Origin: Streptomyces sulfonofaciens
GTDB taxonomy: Bacteria > Actinomycetota > Actinomycetes > Streptomycetales > Streptomycetaceae
Reading direction: 5' to 3'
Assembly (NCBI RefSeq): GCF_014656295.1
Contig: NZ_BNCD01000002.1
Location: 310,001 to 374,000, forward strand
DNA length: 64,000 nt
Below, in pieces: positions 16,561 through 25,274 of this stretch (its first letter is position 1; the number at the start of each line of letters is the position of its first letter). The notes beneath the pieces are model-generated. The model had not been told where the DNA came from. It was given only the letters and a program-made list of their open reading frames with translations, and did not search any database. The position numbers and the translations under genes were made by a program.

Positions 16561-17916
16561 TCAGCCGGCCGCGTAGTTCTGCAGGAACAGGGCCTCGGCG
16601 ATCGCGAGCCGCCGCAGCTCCTCCGGCGACACGCTCTCGTTCACGGCATGGATCTGCGCCTCCGGCTCGCTCAGGCCGATCAGCAGGATCTCCGCCTCGG
16701 GGTAGAGACCCGCGAGGGTGCTGCACAGCGGAATCGAACCGCCGTTGCCCGCGTACTGCATCTCCTGGCCCGGGTAGGCCGCGCTCATGGCACGCGCCAT
16801 CGCCGCGTAGGCGGGGCTCTGCGTGGCGGCGCTGAACGCCTGGCCCTGGCCGATCTGCTCGCACCGCACCCGCGCCCCCCACGGAGCGCGGGCCTCGCAG
16901 TGCGCCATCAGCAGCCCGGTGGCCTCCGCCGCCTCCACCCCCGGCGGCACCCGCAGGCTGACCAGGGCCCGGGCGCCCGCCTGCACCGACGGGGTGGCCC
17001 CCACGACGGGCGGGCAGTCGATGCCGAGCACCGTCACAGAGGGCCGCGCCCAGATGCGGTCGGCGACGGAGCCGGAGCCGGTCAGCCGCACACCGTCGAG
17101 CACCTTGGCGTCCCGGCGGAAGGCGTCCTCCGGGTACTGCAGGCCGTCCCAGGCCCCGCCGCCGTCCAGGCCGTCGACCGCCGTGGAACCGTCCTGCGCG
17201 CGCAACGAGTCGAGGATGCGGATCAGCGCGGCCAGCGCATCGGGCGCCGCCCCGCCGAACTGTCCGGAGTGCAGGTTCCCCTCCAGGGTGTCCACCTGGA
17301 CCCGTACCAGGGTCATGCCGCGCAGCGCGGTGGTCACCGTCGGCAGACCGACACGGAAGTTGCCCGCGTCGCCGATGACGATGGCGTCCGCCGCCAGCAA
17401 CTCCGGATGCGCCTCCGCGTACCGTTCGAGACCGCCCGTGCCCTGCTCCTCCGAGCCCTCGACGATCACCTTCACGCCCACCGGGACGCCGCCCGCCGCA
17501 CGCAGGGCGCGCAGCGCGAGCAGGTGCATCACGATGCCGCCCTTGCAGTCGGCGGCGCCACGCCCGTACCAGCGGCCGTCGCGCTCGGTCAGCTCGAACG
17601 GGGGCGTGGCCCAGGCCGCCTCGTCCAGCGGCGGCTGCACGTCGTAGTGCGCGTACAGCAGTACCGTCGGGGCACCCTCGGGACCGGGCAGGAAGCCGTA
17701 GACCGACTGCGTGCCGTCCGGCGTGTCGAGCACGGCGACGTCCTGGAAGCCCTCGGCGCCGAGCGCGTCGGCGACCCAGGACGCCGCCGCCTCGCTCTCG
17801 CCCCTGGGGAACTGGTCGAAGTCCGCCACCGACCTGAAGGCCACCAGCTCCGCGAGCTCCGACCTGGCCCGGGGCAGCAGGGAGGCGACGGTCTCGGCGA
17901 TGGTGTGCGACGGCAT
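16561..17916 (-). CDS. M20-family dipeptidase/carboxypeptidase
   Basis: This 451-residue cytoplasmic metallopeptidase of family M20 hydrolyses dipeptides or N-acyl amino acids. Zinc-site motifs are visible in order: LLYAHYDVQPP (H-x-D), YGRGAADCKGGIV (bridging Asp), VIVEGSEEQGTGGL (general base Glu and metal Glu), AIVIGDAG (metal Asp) and a C-terminal His in the region AQIHAVNES. The lid/dimerisation domain lies between, including LEGNLHSGQFGGAAPDAL. Length is standard. The start ATG 17916 is preceded on its strand by GAGGAG. It is divergent from the flavoprotein at 18238. Confidence 0.9.
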   Translation of the reverse strand: MPSHTIAETVASLLPRARSELAELVAFRSVADFDQFPRGESEAAASWVADALGAEGFQDVAVLDTPDGTQSVYGFLPGPEGAPTVLLYAHYDVQPPLDEAAWATPPFELTERDGRWYGRGAADCKGGIVMHLLALRALRAAGGVPVGVKVIVEGSEEQGTGGLERYAEAHPELLAADAIVIGDAGNFRVGLPTVTTALRGMTLVRVQVDTLEGNLHSGQFGGAAPDALAALIRILDSLRAQDGSTAVDGLDGGGAWDGLQYPEDAFRRDAKVLDGVRLTGSGSVADRIWARPSVTVLGIDCPPVVGATPSVQAGARALVSLRVPPGVEAAEATGLLMAHCEARAPWGARVRCEQIGQGQAFSAATQSPAYAAMARAMSAAYPGQEMQYAGNGGSIPLCSTLAGLYPEAEILLIGLSEPEAQIHAVNESVSPEELRRLAIAEALFLQNYAAG

Positions 17917-18237
17917 GGGCTCGCTCCTCGTGGGTGCGGGGAAGGGAAGGGAGAAGAGGGGGGAAGAACGGACGGGATCGGACAGTGGGCCGGTCCATTC
18001 TCGGACCCGGCCGGCCCGGGGCCACGGCCGGGTCCGGGCGACCGGCCCGCGCCCCCGGCGGGACACGGCGCCCGGCCCCGCTGCTGCCGCCGTGCGCCTG
18101 TGTGTACGGTGCTCCGACGGCGCCGACCGCACCGGTGAACACGATGATGATCCTCCCACCGGGGCCGGCGGACGGTGCCACCGTAGGATGCCGGGGAAAG
18201 ACGTGCCAGGCAGCGTGATCGGGAGCGGTAGACCAAC
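17917..18237. other. divergent intergenic region, 321 bp
   Basis: This region separates the M20 peptidase from the geranylgeranyl-reductase-like gene. It should hold both promoters, but I see no clear -35/-10 pair or strong palindrome. Confidence 0.5.
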
Positions 18238-19440
18238 GTGAGCAGCGACAACTCTTCGGACGACGCTCAGCAGGTGTGGGACGTCGTCGTGGTGGGAGCG
18301 GGACCCGCGGGAGCCAGTGCCGCGTACGCGGCAGCCGTCACCGGGCGCCGAGTGCTGCTGCTGGAGAAGGCCGAGCTGCCCCGTTACAAGACGTGCGGCG
18401 GGGGCATCATCGGCCCCTCCCGCGACTCCCTGCCCCCCGGCTTCGAGCTGCCCCTGCGGGACCGCGTGCAGGCCGTGACGTTCTCGCTCGACGGCAGGTA
18501 CAGCCGCACCCGCCGCTCCTCGCAGATGCTCTTCGGCCTGGTCAACCGGCCCGAGTTCGACCAGCAACTGGTCATGCACGCACAGAAGGCCGGTGCCGAG
18601 CTGCGCACCGGCGCCACCGTCTCGCGGGTGGAGCAGCACGGGCCCGCGGTGCCGGACCGGCGCACGGTGGCGGTCGTCCTGCAGGGCGGGGAGACGCTGC
18701 TCGCCCGGGCCGTGGTCGGGGCGGACGGCAGTGCGAGCCGTATAGGAGCCCACGTCGGGGTGAAGGTCGACCAGGTGGACCTGGGCCTGGAGGTGGAGGT
18801 CCCGGTGCCCGAGCCGGTCGCCGAGGACTGGGCGGGGAGGGTGCTGATCGACTGGGGTCCGATGCCCGGCAGTTACGGCTGGGTGTTCCCCAAGGGGGAC
18901 ACCCTGACGGTGGGGGTGATCTCCGCCCGCGGCGAGGGCGCGGCGACCAAGCGGTACCTGGAGGACTTCATCGCCCGTCTGGGGCTCGCGGGCTTCGAGC
19001 CGAGCATCTCGTCCGGGCACCTCACCCGCTGCCGCAGCGACGACTCGCCGCTGTCCCGCGGCCGTGTCCTCGTCTGCGGTGACGCCGCGGGGCTGCTGGA
19101 GCCGTGGACGCGCGAGGGCATCTCCTTCGCGCTGCGCTCCGGACGGCTGGCGGGGGAGTGGGCGGTGCGGATCGCCGAGGCCACCGATGCCGTGGACGCG
19201 CGGCGCCAGGCCCTGAACTACACCTTCGCGATCAAGGCCGGTCTCGGCGTCGAGATGAGCGTCGGCAAGCGGCTGTTGAGCGTCTTCGAGCGCCGCCCCG
19301 GTATGTTCCACGCCGCCATCACCGGCTTCAGGCCCGCCTGGAAGGCGTTCACCCGTCTGACGCGGGGGTCGACGTCACTGGCGGAGATCGTGCGCACGCA
19401 CCCCATGGCGGGGCGCGTGCTGAGCGCGATGGACCGCTAG
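18238..19440 (+). CDS. geranylgeranyl reductase-family FAD oxidoreductase
   Basis: This 400-residue flavoprotein of the geranylgeranyl reductase family would reduce isoprenoid double bonds of a menaquinone side chain or other polyprenyl lipid. It has an N-terminal dinucleotide motif VVVVGAGPAGASAAYAA (about residues 16-32) and LLLEKAELPRYKTCGGGI, the family's Cys-containing PxxxxC/G signature. VVGADGSASRIG and the second FAD motif VLVCGDAAGLLEPWTREGIS follow. Length is normal. The start GTG 18238 has no obvious Shine-Dalgarno. It is a single gene; menaquinone saturation is the likeliest role, by family analogy only. Confidence 0.85.
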   Translation: MSSDNSSDDAQQVWDVVVVGAGPAGASAAYAAAVTGRRVLLLEKAELPRYKTCGGGIIGPSRDSLPPGFELPLRDRVQAVTFSLDGRYSRTRRSSQMLFGLVNRPEFDQQLVMHAQKAGAELRTGATVSRVEQHGPAVPDRRTVAVVLQGGETLLARAVVGADGSASRIGAHVGVKVDQVDLGLEVEVPVPEPVAEDWAGRVLIDWGPMPGSYGWVFPKGDTLTVGVISARGEGAATKRYLEDFIARLGLAGFEPSISSGHLTRCRSDDSPLSRGRVLVCGDAAGLLEPWTREGISFALRSGRLAGEWAVRIAEATDAVDARRQALNYTFAIKAGLGVEMSVGKRLLSVFERRPGMFHAAITGFRPAWKAFTRLTRGSTSLAEIVRTHPMAGRVLSAMDR

Positions 19441-19920
19441 CGCGCGGCGGGCCGCCGCCTCGGGCCGCCGCGGCGGGTGTGCGGTGCGGGCGGTGCGGTG
19501 GGCCGGCGGTGTGCTGTACCGGCGGCGGCGCGTGGCTCGCGTCGTGTGCGGCCTGCGCTGCGTGCCCGCGTTGTGGGTGGCCTGCGTCGCGCGTGAGGTG
19601 CGTTGTGCGTGAGCTGCGCTGCGCATGAGTTGTCCTGCGCGTGAGGTGCGCTGCGCGTGGTCCGTGGTCGGGCCTGTGGCACCAGGCGTGTGCCGTCCCG
19701 CGGGGGCGAGGAGGGGCGCGGGAAGCCGGACGCCGGACCCGGCGCCGTTGCCGGGCCGCAGCAAGGCATGTCACCAGGGACGGCAATCGGCGTGCAGCGC
19801 CGCCAGCGGGATCGTAGGGGGGGCCGCGCGGACGGGCCGGCGGATGGGCGGGCGCACCGGTGATCCGGATGGTCGGCGGACGGGTGGGCCGGTGGGTCGC
19901 GCCCGTGGCGGGTGCCCCGG
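19441..19920. other. 480-bp convergent spacer
   Basis: No gene is seen between the reductase and the convergent F420-type oxidoreductase. It contains four imperfect copies of a 16-bp unit at 19591-19654; otherwise nothing recognisable. Confidence 0.65.
19591..19654 (+). repeat. imperfect 16-bp tandem repeat, four copies
   Basis: Four successive units related to GCGTGAGGTGCGCTGC (19591-19606, 19607-19622, 19623-19638, 19639-19654) differ by 1-5 bases each. They are non-coding, and no function is apparent. Confidence 0.85.
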
Positions 19921-20370
19921 TCACGTGGTGACCGCGAGGCGGAACACCGGGTGCCGGTGCGCGGCGGCCAGCAGCTCGGCGTCGGTGGAGTCCGCGGTGA
20001 CACCGCCGAAGAAGCGGCCCACCTGCCAGCCCCACTTGGCCAGGTAGGCCCGCAACACGGCCGGCTTCTCGTCGTCGGTCAGCTCGGCGGCGGTGAACTC
20101 CCGCGTACTTCTCCCCACCTGCAGCCGGCCGCCTCCTGCCGCCCGCATGTTGCGTACCCACTCGGAGTCGCCGCGCGCCGAGACCAGGTAGGGCCCGCCG
20201 TCGTAGGGCAGCGGGTTGACCGGGAGGCGGCGCCACTCGCCGCTGGTGCGGCCCCGCACGGAGAGCTCCGCGGCGCCGACCAGGCTGACGCCGTGCCGTG
20301 CCAGCCAGCCGACCAGTCCGTTCATCGCCTTGTCGAGACGCTTAGGCCGGAGATAGTGGGGCGTGGACAT
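19921..20370 (-). CDS. deazaflavin (F420)-dependent nitroreductase-family protein
   Basis: This 149-residue split-barrel protein of the Ddn/deazaflavin-dependent nitroreductase type is expected to use reduced F420 to reduce an unknown substrate, or to act in F420-linked redox defence. Family features are LVGAAELSVRGRTSGEWRRL followed by PVNPLPYDGGPYLVSARGDSEWVRNMRAAG, where Arg, Ser and Lys/Arg contact F420 phosphates. Length is typical. The start ATG 20370 has GGAGG 7 nt upstream. It is divergent from a TetR regulator, with GAGCAnTGCTC palindromes in between, so it is probably that regulator's target. Confidence 0.85.
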   Translation of the reverse strand: MSTPHYLRPKRLDKAMNGLVGWLARHGVSLVGAAELSVRGRTSGEWRRLPVNPLPYDGGPYLVSARGDSEWVRNMRAAGGGRLQVGRSTREFTAAELTDDEKPAVLRAYLAKWGWQVGRFFGGVTADSTDAELLAAAHRHPVFRLAVTT

Positions 20371-20400
20371 GGGTTGCCTCCATGGGGTGAGTGACCTGTG

Positions 20401-20424
20401 GTGCTGGTGCTGGTGCTGGTGCTG
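20401..20424 (+). repeat. GTGCTG hexanucleotide repeat, four copies
   Basis: Four exact GTGCTG units lie in the leader region of the F420-type gene, 31 bp upstream of its start. This is slippage-prone non-coding sequence. Confidence 0.9.
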
Positions 20425-20497
20425 GTGAGGGGGACGGGGACGGGGTCGGCCGTGGGGCGGAGCGCTGATCTCGGTCGAGTGCGCCGATCTCTTTTGT

Positions 20498-20508
20498 GAG
20501 CAGTGCTC
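20498..20508 (+). promoter_or_regulatory. TetR operator candidate 1 (GAGCAGTGCTC)
   Basis: A palindrome with 5-bp arms GAGCA/TGCTC and one central base. It is the copy nearest the F420-type gene and is flanked by TTTTGT on its left. Confidence 0.65.
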
Positions 20509-20557
20509 TCGCTCTGCTCTGTGGAGCAGTGTGCCGGATACGGTGGGCTGCTGGCAA

Positions 20558-20568
20558 GAGCAGTGCTC
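20558..20568 (+). promoter_or_regulatory. TetR operator candidate 2 (GAGCAGTGCTC)
   Basis: A second exact copy of the 11-bp palindrome, 60 bp from the first. Its flank CACAAA is the reverse complement of the TTTGTG flank of copy 1, so the two extended sites face each other. Confidence 0.65.
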
Positions 20569-20570
20569 AC

Positions 20571-20608
20571 AAACGTGTGCGGTGATCTGAAACGTGTGCG
20601 GTGATCCA
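20571..20608 (+). repeat. 19-bp near-perfect direct repeat
   Basis: AAACGTGTGCGGTGATCTG is followed at once by a copy differing at the last two bases, immediately downstream of operator candidate 2. It may be part of the regulatory region or a simple duplication. Confidence 0.8.
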
Positions 20609-20819
20609 AACTGCGCGCCCCGGACGGGTCGGCGGCCTCGCGGCTCGACGGTCTTCGCGCCCTTCGCCACGACGGCGAGTGTGAAGGCCACCGCGCCGCG
20701 GTGGCGGTGTGCCGGGGCACCGGGGCACCGGGGCGCCGGTGTGGCGGGTGTGGCGGTGTGGCGAGCGCGGCCTTGGTGCGTGCGGGGGTCGCCTGCGCGT
20801 GAGCGCTGATCTCGTCGTA

Positions 20820-20849
20820 GAGCAGTGCTTTCGTTTGTGGGCAATGCTC
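20820..20849 (+). promoter_or_regulatory. paired operator candidates 3 and 4 at TetR promoter
   Basis: GAGCAGTGCTT (20820-20830) and GGGCAATGCTC (20839-20849) are one- and two-mismatch relatives of the GAGCAnTGCTC palindrome, 19 bp apart and ending 25 bp before the TetR start. They overlap the expected promoter and imply autorepression. Confidence 0.6.
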
Positions 20850-20874
20850 ACGCGAGCGTGGCAGACTCCTCACC

Positions 20875-21609
20875 ATGAGTGCGACGAATGGGGCCCGGGC
20901 GCGGGCGCGGAGCGAGGTCACGGCGGCGATCAAGGACGAGGCCCGCAGGCAGTTGGCTGCGGAGGGCGCCGCAAGGCTGTCGCTGCGTGCGGTGGCCCGG
21001 GAGCTCGGCATGGTCTCCTCGGCGCTCTACCGGTACTTCCCCAGCCGTGACGATCTCCTCACCGCCCTCATCATCGACGCCTACGACAGCATCGGAGCGT
21101 CCGCGGAGAAGGCGGACGCCGAATCCGTGAAGAGGGGGGCGGATCCGCGGGAGCGCTGGATCGCGGTCTGTACGGCGACGCGGTGGTGGGCGCTGGGGCA
21201 TCCGCACGAGTACGCGTTGATCTACGGCACGCCCGTGCCGGGGTACGTCGCGCCCAAGGCGACGGTGCCCCCGGCCTCACGGGTCGGGCTGCTGCTCATC
21301 GACGTGGTCCGGGACGCCTCGCGGGGGCGCGGGGTCGCGGTGCCCGTGGTGCCGGAGGAAGCCCGGGCCGAGGCGGCACGGATGGCGGCGGACCTGGCTC
21401 CGGACCTGCCGCCCGGCGTGGTGACGGCACTGGTCGCGGCCTGGGCGCAGCTCTTCGGGCTCATCGGGTTCGAGTTGTTCGGGCAGTTCAACCGCGTGGT
21501 GGAGGACCGGGAGGTGTTCTTCGCCCATGCCGTGGGGCAGCTCGCGCACGGGGTCGGCCTCGTGGGGCCGTGGGGTGGAAGTGCGGGCCGTGGACCACGG
21601 GTTTCCTGA
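20875..21609 (+). CDS. TetR/AcrR-family regulator (WHG-type C-terminal domain)
   Basis: This 244-residue TetR repressor has an N-terminal DNA-binding domain (AAIKDEARRQLAAEGAARLS, then LRAVARELGMVSSALYRYFP, about residues 17-58). The C-terminal ligand domain resembles the TetR_C WHG type (WWALGHPHEYALIYGTPVPG). It likely binds the four GAGCAnTGCTC-like sites in the 504-bp region shared with the divergent F420-type oxidoreductase. No ribosome site precedes ATG 20875, but a -10-like CAGACT (20862-20867) lies 7 nt upstream, so the transcript may be leaderless. The ligand is unknown. Confidence 0.88.
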   Translation: MSATNGARARARSEVTAAIKDEARRQLAAEGAARLSLRAVARELGMVSSALYRYFPSRDDLLTALIIDAYDSIGASAEKADAESVKRGADPRERWIAVCTATRWWALGHPHEYALIYGTPVPGYVAPKATVPPASRVGLLLIDVVRDASRGRGVAVPVVPEEARAEAARMAADLAPDLPPGVVTALVAAWAQLFGLIGFELFGQFNRVVEDREVFFAHAVGQLAHGVGLVGPWGGSAGRGPRVS

Positions 21610-22015
21610 ACGGGCTCACGCACCGCGCCAGGCCCCCGCGCCGGGCTCTGCGCCGGGCCCCCGCGGCATCCCCGGCCCCGCCTCGGGCCCGCGCCGCCCG
21701 CGTCGGCGTACGCAGGGGCGCACGCAGCGGCACGAACGGCGCCGGCCCCGGGCAGGAGTGCCCGGGGCCGGACCGTCGCGGAACCGGCCGTCACGTAAAT
21801 GACTCCCGCCCCCGACCCCCCGACCCCTCGGAGCCCGGCCCCCCGGCGCTCCGGCCGTTCGGCTCCCCGCCCCCCGCCCCCCGCCCCCCGGACCCACCCA
21901 GCCCCCTGGCCCCCCGGACCCCCGAATCGGCCCGCTCGTCTACTCCCCACGGAGTACCCGCGACCACCCCGTCCGACGGACGCCGCGCACGTCCCGCGGC
22001 GTCTAGCGTGGCGGC
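21610..22015. other. 406-bp C-rich spacer
   Basis: No gene is seen. The middle is C-homopolymer-rich (21805-21960). The last bases hold TAGCGT (22004-22009), 6 nt before the kinase start, which looks like a -10 of a leaderless promoter. Confidence 0.55.
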
Positions 22016-23389
22016 ATGGCAGAAGAGCGCAGGCGCCCGCGCCCGGGCCGGCGCATGGGTGAGGGCCTCGCCTGGGGCGGCCCGCCGTCGCGGTGGCGGT
22101 ACAGTCCGCCGTGGGCCGGGGCGCGGGACGACGAGGACGGGACCGGCGCGGACCGGTGGCCCTGGGTCTCCACGTTGCTGGTCACCGCCTTCGTCATCGC
22201 CGGCTCCCACCTCGCCGCGCGGGGCCAGGGGACCCGGGAGGCGCTGGACCCGTTCGCCACCGCCCTGCTGGCGGGCGGCGGTCTGCTCCTGCTGTGGCGG
22301 TGGCACCATCCGGTCCTGGTGGCCTTCGGCACCTCCCTCGCCACCCTCGTCTACCTCGGGGCGGGGTACCCGTACGGGCCCGTGTTCCTGATCGCGGCCC
22401 TGGGCTGCTTCAGCGCCGTCGTGACCGGGCACCGCAAGGCGGCCTGGGCGGCCATCGGGCTGCTGTGGACCGGGCATCTGCTCGTCGCGCACTGGCTCTA
22501 CCCGCATCTGCCACCGTCCGGTGACGGGGCCGCGGCCTGGCCCACCGAGGTCGGTGTCGCCGCCTGGGCGCTGGCCATCGTCGCGGTCTGCGAACTCGTC
22601 CGGGTCCGTCGCGAGCAGTGGGCGAAGGAGCGTGCCGAGCAGGTCGAGGCCGCCAGGCGCCGGGCCGACCAGGAGCGGCTCAGGATCGCCCGCGAGCTGC
22701 ACGACGTGCTCGCGCACAGCATCTCCGTGATCAACGTCCAGGCAGGTGTGGGCCTTGCGCTGCTCGACGCGGATCCCGAGCAGGCCCGTACCGCGCTGAC
22801 CACCATCAAGGCCGCCGGCAAGGAGGCGTTGGGCGAGGTGCGCCAGGTGCTCGACACCCTCCGGACACCGGGTGACGCACCGCGCGCGCCCGCGCCCGGG
22901 CTCGACCGCCTCGGCGAACTCGTCGACCAGGCGGCCGGCATGGGCCTCACGGTGCTTGTGGACACCCACGTCGGCGACGAGGCCCCGGACGACGTCCCCG
23001 GCCGCGCCGTCCTCCTCGGCGGCGACCAGCGGGGCGGCGACCAGCCGTACGCCGCCCCCGCGACCACTGCGGCTGCGGCCACCCGCCCTCCGCTTCCTGT
23101 GGGACTCGACCTCGCCGCCTTCCGCATCGTCCAGGAGGCACTGACGAACGTGGTGCGGCACTCCGCATCGCGGCGGGCACGCGTGCACATCTGGTACGGG
23201 ACGCGTGGGCTGCGGCTGCGGATCGACGACGACGGTCCCGCCACCGGCGCCGACGCGGGCGGCACGGGCAACGGTCTCGCCGGGATGCGGGAGCGTGCCG
23301 CGGCCCTGGGCGGAACGATCGACGCGGGCCCGCGCGCGGACGGCGGCTTCCGGGTGTCCGCCGCACTGCCGTTCAAGGAGGACCGTTGA
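22016..23389 (+). CDS. sensor histidine kinase (HisKA_3/HATPase_c)
   Basis: This 457-residue membrane sensor kinase has an N-terminal cytoplasmic Arg/Pro tail and then about five transmembrane helices (residues about 45-195). A short coiled linker is followed by the dimerisation H-box IARELHDVLAHSISVINVQA, with phospho-His near residue 229. The ATPase domain has the N-box VQEALTNVVRHS and the G-box GTGNGLAGMRERAAALGG. A low-complexity insert, about residues 335-360, interrupts the HATPase region. It is cotranscribed with the response regulator, whose TTG start overlaps its stop. A TAGCGT box 6 nt upstream of ATG and no ribosome site suggest a leaderless mRNA. The stimulus is unknown. Confidence 0.92.
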   Translation: MAEERRRPRPGRRMGEGLAWGGPPSRWRYSPPWAGARDDEDGTGADRWPWVSTLLVTAFVIAGSHLAARGQGTREALDPFATALLAGGGLLLLWRWHHPVLVAFGTSLATLVYLGAGYPYGPVFLIAALGCFSAVVTGHRKAAWAAIGLLWTGHLLVAHWLYPHLPPSGDGAAAWPTEVGVAAWALAIVAVCELVRVRREQWAKERAEQVEAARRRADQERLRIARELHDVLAHSISVINVQAGVGLALLDADPEQARTALTTIKAAGKEALGEVRQVLDTLRTPGDAPRAPAPGLDRLGELVDQAAGMGLTVLVDTHVGDEAPDDVPGRAVLLGGDQRGGDQPYAAPATTAAAATRPPLPVGLDLAAFRIVQEALTNVVRHSASRRARVHIWYGTRGLRLRIDDDGPATGADAGGTGNGLAGMRERAAALGGTIDAGPRADGGFRVSAALPFKEDR

Positions 23390-24051
23390 TCCGGGTACTG
23401 CTCGCCGACGACCAGTTGCTGGTCAGGGCAGGTTTCAAGGCACTGCTCGACGCGCAGCGCGACATCGGGGTGGTGGGGGAGGCCGCGGACGGCGAGGAGG
23501 CGTTGCGCGCGGTGCGCGAGCTGCGCCCCGACGTCGTGCTGATGGACATCCGCATGCCGCTGCTCGACGGGCTGGCCGCCACGCGCGGGATCACTGCGGA
23601 TCCGGAGCTCGGGGACGTCAGGGTGGTCATCCTGACCACCTTCGAGCTGGACGAGTACGTCTTCGAGGCGATCAGGTCGGGCGCCTCCGGCTTCCTGGTG
23701 AAGGACACCGAGCCGGAGGAGCTGCTGCGGGCGGTGCGTGCCGTGGTGGACGGTGACGCGCTCCTGTCTCCCGGTGTGACGCGCCGCCTGATCGCGGAGT
23801 TCGCCGCGCGCTCCAAGGAGCCGGCCGCGGCCGGGGCGCTCGCCGAACTCACCGAGCGCGAACGGGAGGTGATGGCCCTGGTGGGCATCGGCCTGTCCAA
23901 CGAGGAGATCGCCCGCCGCCTGGTGGTCAGCCCACTCACCGCAAAGACGCACGTCAGCCGGACGATGGTGAAGCTCGGCGCCCGCGACCGTGCCCAGCTC
24001 GTCGTGCTCGCGTACGAGTCCGGCCTCGTCCGGCCCGGGTGGCTCGGCTGA
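23386..24051 (+). CDS. LuxR/NarL-family response regulator
   Basis: This 221-residue response regulator is paired with the preceding kinase. The receiver domain (residues 1-120) has the acidic pair ADDQ, phospho-Asp 53 in VVLMDIRMP, Thr in VVILTTF and Lys in GFLVKDTE. The C-terminal LuxR helix-turn-helix is ELTEREREVMALVGIGLSNE then EIARRLVVSPLTAKTHVSR. The start is TTG 23386 in a TTGA overlap with the kinase stop, so it is translationally coupled. Such pairs often control nearby transporters, but none adjoins; targets are unknown. Confidence 0.93.
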   Translation: MIRVLLADDQLLVRAGFKALLDAQRDIGVVGEAADGEEALRAVRELRPDVVLMDIRMPLLDGLAATRGITADPELGDVRVVILTTFELDEYVFEAIRSGASGFLVKDTEPEELLRAVRAVVDGDALLSPGVTRRLIAEFAARSKEPAAAGALAELTEREREVMALVGIGLSNEEIARRLVVSPLTAKTHVSRTMVKLGARDRAQLVVLAYESGLVRPGWLG

Positions 24052-24354
24052 CCATCGGCACGCCACCGCACTCCTGCCGGGCAGACCGTGCAACTATCTG
24101 GCAGTCGCACGGGTCGCACGGGCCGTACCAGTCGCGGCGGTCGCCCCGATGCCGCCGACCGGCAGTGCCGGAGTGCCGGAGCGTCCGTCCCGCAGCCGCG
24201 CAGCCGCCTCACCCGCGGAGCCGATGCCGCCGTTCCGCGGAGCCGAGGCCGGCCGCCCCGAGCAGCAGCCGGCTGCCGAGCGGAAGACGGCCGTCCCGCG
24301 AACGGAGCGCGGCTCCGCGGCCCCGGGCACCGCCACCGGGCGCCCGAGCACCCG
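24052..24354. other. 303-bp convergent spacer
   Basis: Nothing recognisable is seen between the response regulator and the convergent DinB-like gene; there is no clear hairpin with a T-run. Confidence 0.5.
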
Positions 24355-25083
24355 TCACATGATGCAGGACCTCTCCTGCCACAGCTCCGCCAGCGCCCGG
24401 TCGCCCTCGACGGAGGGGATGGGCAGGCGGTTCCACAGGGCCTGGTAGAGCTGGGCGGCGGGGCCGGACAGCTCGCAGTCCGGGTCGGTCGTGGTGCCGC
24501 GCTCGGTGACCGGAGGCTCGGCGGACAGCCGTACCGTCCAGAGGTCGCCGGTGTCCGTGGTCCGCACCCGCAGCACCCGGGGGCGGTCCGTGCGCAGCTT
24601 GCTCCGGGACCGCCGGTGGAAGCCGGAGAGCAGTTCGTCGATGCCGTCGACGGCCGGTTCCGCGCCGATGTCCTCGACCCGTCGGCCGCGGGCGGCCTCG
24701 GCGTCCACCCGGTGGATCGTGGTCTCGTGGGCCTGTCTGCGGGCCCAGAACGCGAGCGGGGACGGCGCGGCCAGGAACGTCCAGCACTCCAGCTCGGCGG
24801 GGGCGGCACGGAGGGCGGCGACGAGCGCCGCGTGCCCGTCGGCGAACCAGGAGAGCAGGTCCGCGTCGGCTTCCGGCGCGGGCGGGGCGGGGTGGTGCGA
24901 GGTGAGTCCCCCGGTGATGAACGCCGTGGCCCAGCGGTGCACCTGCCCGGTGTGTCGCAGCAGGTCGGCGACCCGCCAACCGGGGCAGGTCGGCACCGTG
25001 GCCGCGAGGCCCGCATCGGCTGCCGTCCGAGCCATGGCCGTGCCCTGCCGGGCCAGGATCTCTATGTGATCGGCTGTCTCCAT
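24355..25083 (-). CDS. maleylpyruvate isomerase/DinB-like mycothiol-type protein
   Basis: This 242-residue protein of the actinobacterial TIGR03083/MDMPI-like family has a DinB four-helix bundle with an N-terminal metal motif region. Features are the N-terminal IEILARQGTAMARTAADAGL, VPTCPGWRVADLLRHTGQVH (metal-type His), WARRQAHETTIHRVDAE (two His of a three-His site) and a C-terminal MDMPI-C-like beta domain (VLRVRTTDTGDLWTVRLSAE). Members may be mycothiol-dependent transferases; the substrate is unknown. The start ATG 25083 has CACAAT (25095-25090 on the minus strand) 6 nt upstream and no ribosome site, suggesting a leaderless transcript. Confidence 0.8.
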   Translation of the reverse strand: METADHIEILARQGTAMARTAADAGLAATVPTCPGWRVADLLRHTGQVHRWATAFITGGLTSHHPAPPAPEADADLLSWFADGHAALVAALRAAPAELECWTFLAAPSPLAFWARRQAHETTIHRVDAEAARGRRVEDIGAEPAVDGIDELLSGFHRRSRSKLRTDRPRVLRVRTTDTGDLWTVRLSAEPPVTERGTTTDPDCELSGPAAQLYQALWNRLPIPSVEGDRALAELWQERSCIM

Positions 25084-25274
25084 GCGGGGATTGTGCCCCG
25101 CGGGGATGGCTCTACCACGGCGTGCCGCACCATGGCGGCTCGCGCGCGTCCGATGCCGCGGACCCGGGCCTGCGCCCTGGGGCGGCCGGGACGGGAGTCC
25201 GCTCCTGCGGCCGCCGGGGCCGTGCGGGCCCGCGCCCGCACGGCCCGGGCGGCCGGATGCCTGCGGCTGGGCGC

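Noticed and set aside
17917..19311. Upstream extension of the M20 peptidase frame on the minus strand
   Set aside because: It is antisense to the geranylgeranyl-reductase-like gene; the peptidase begins at ATG 17916 with GAGGAG.
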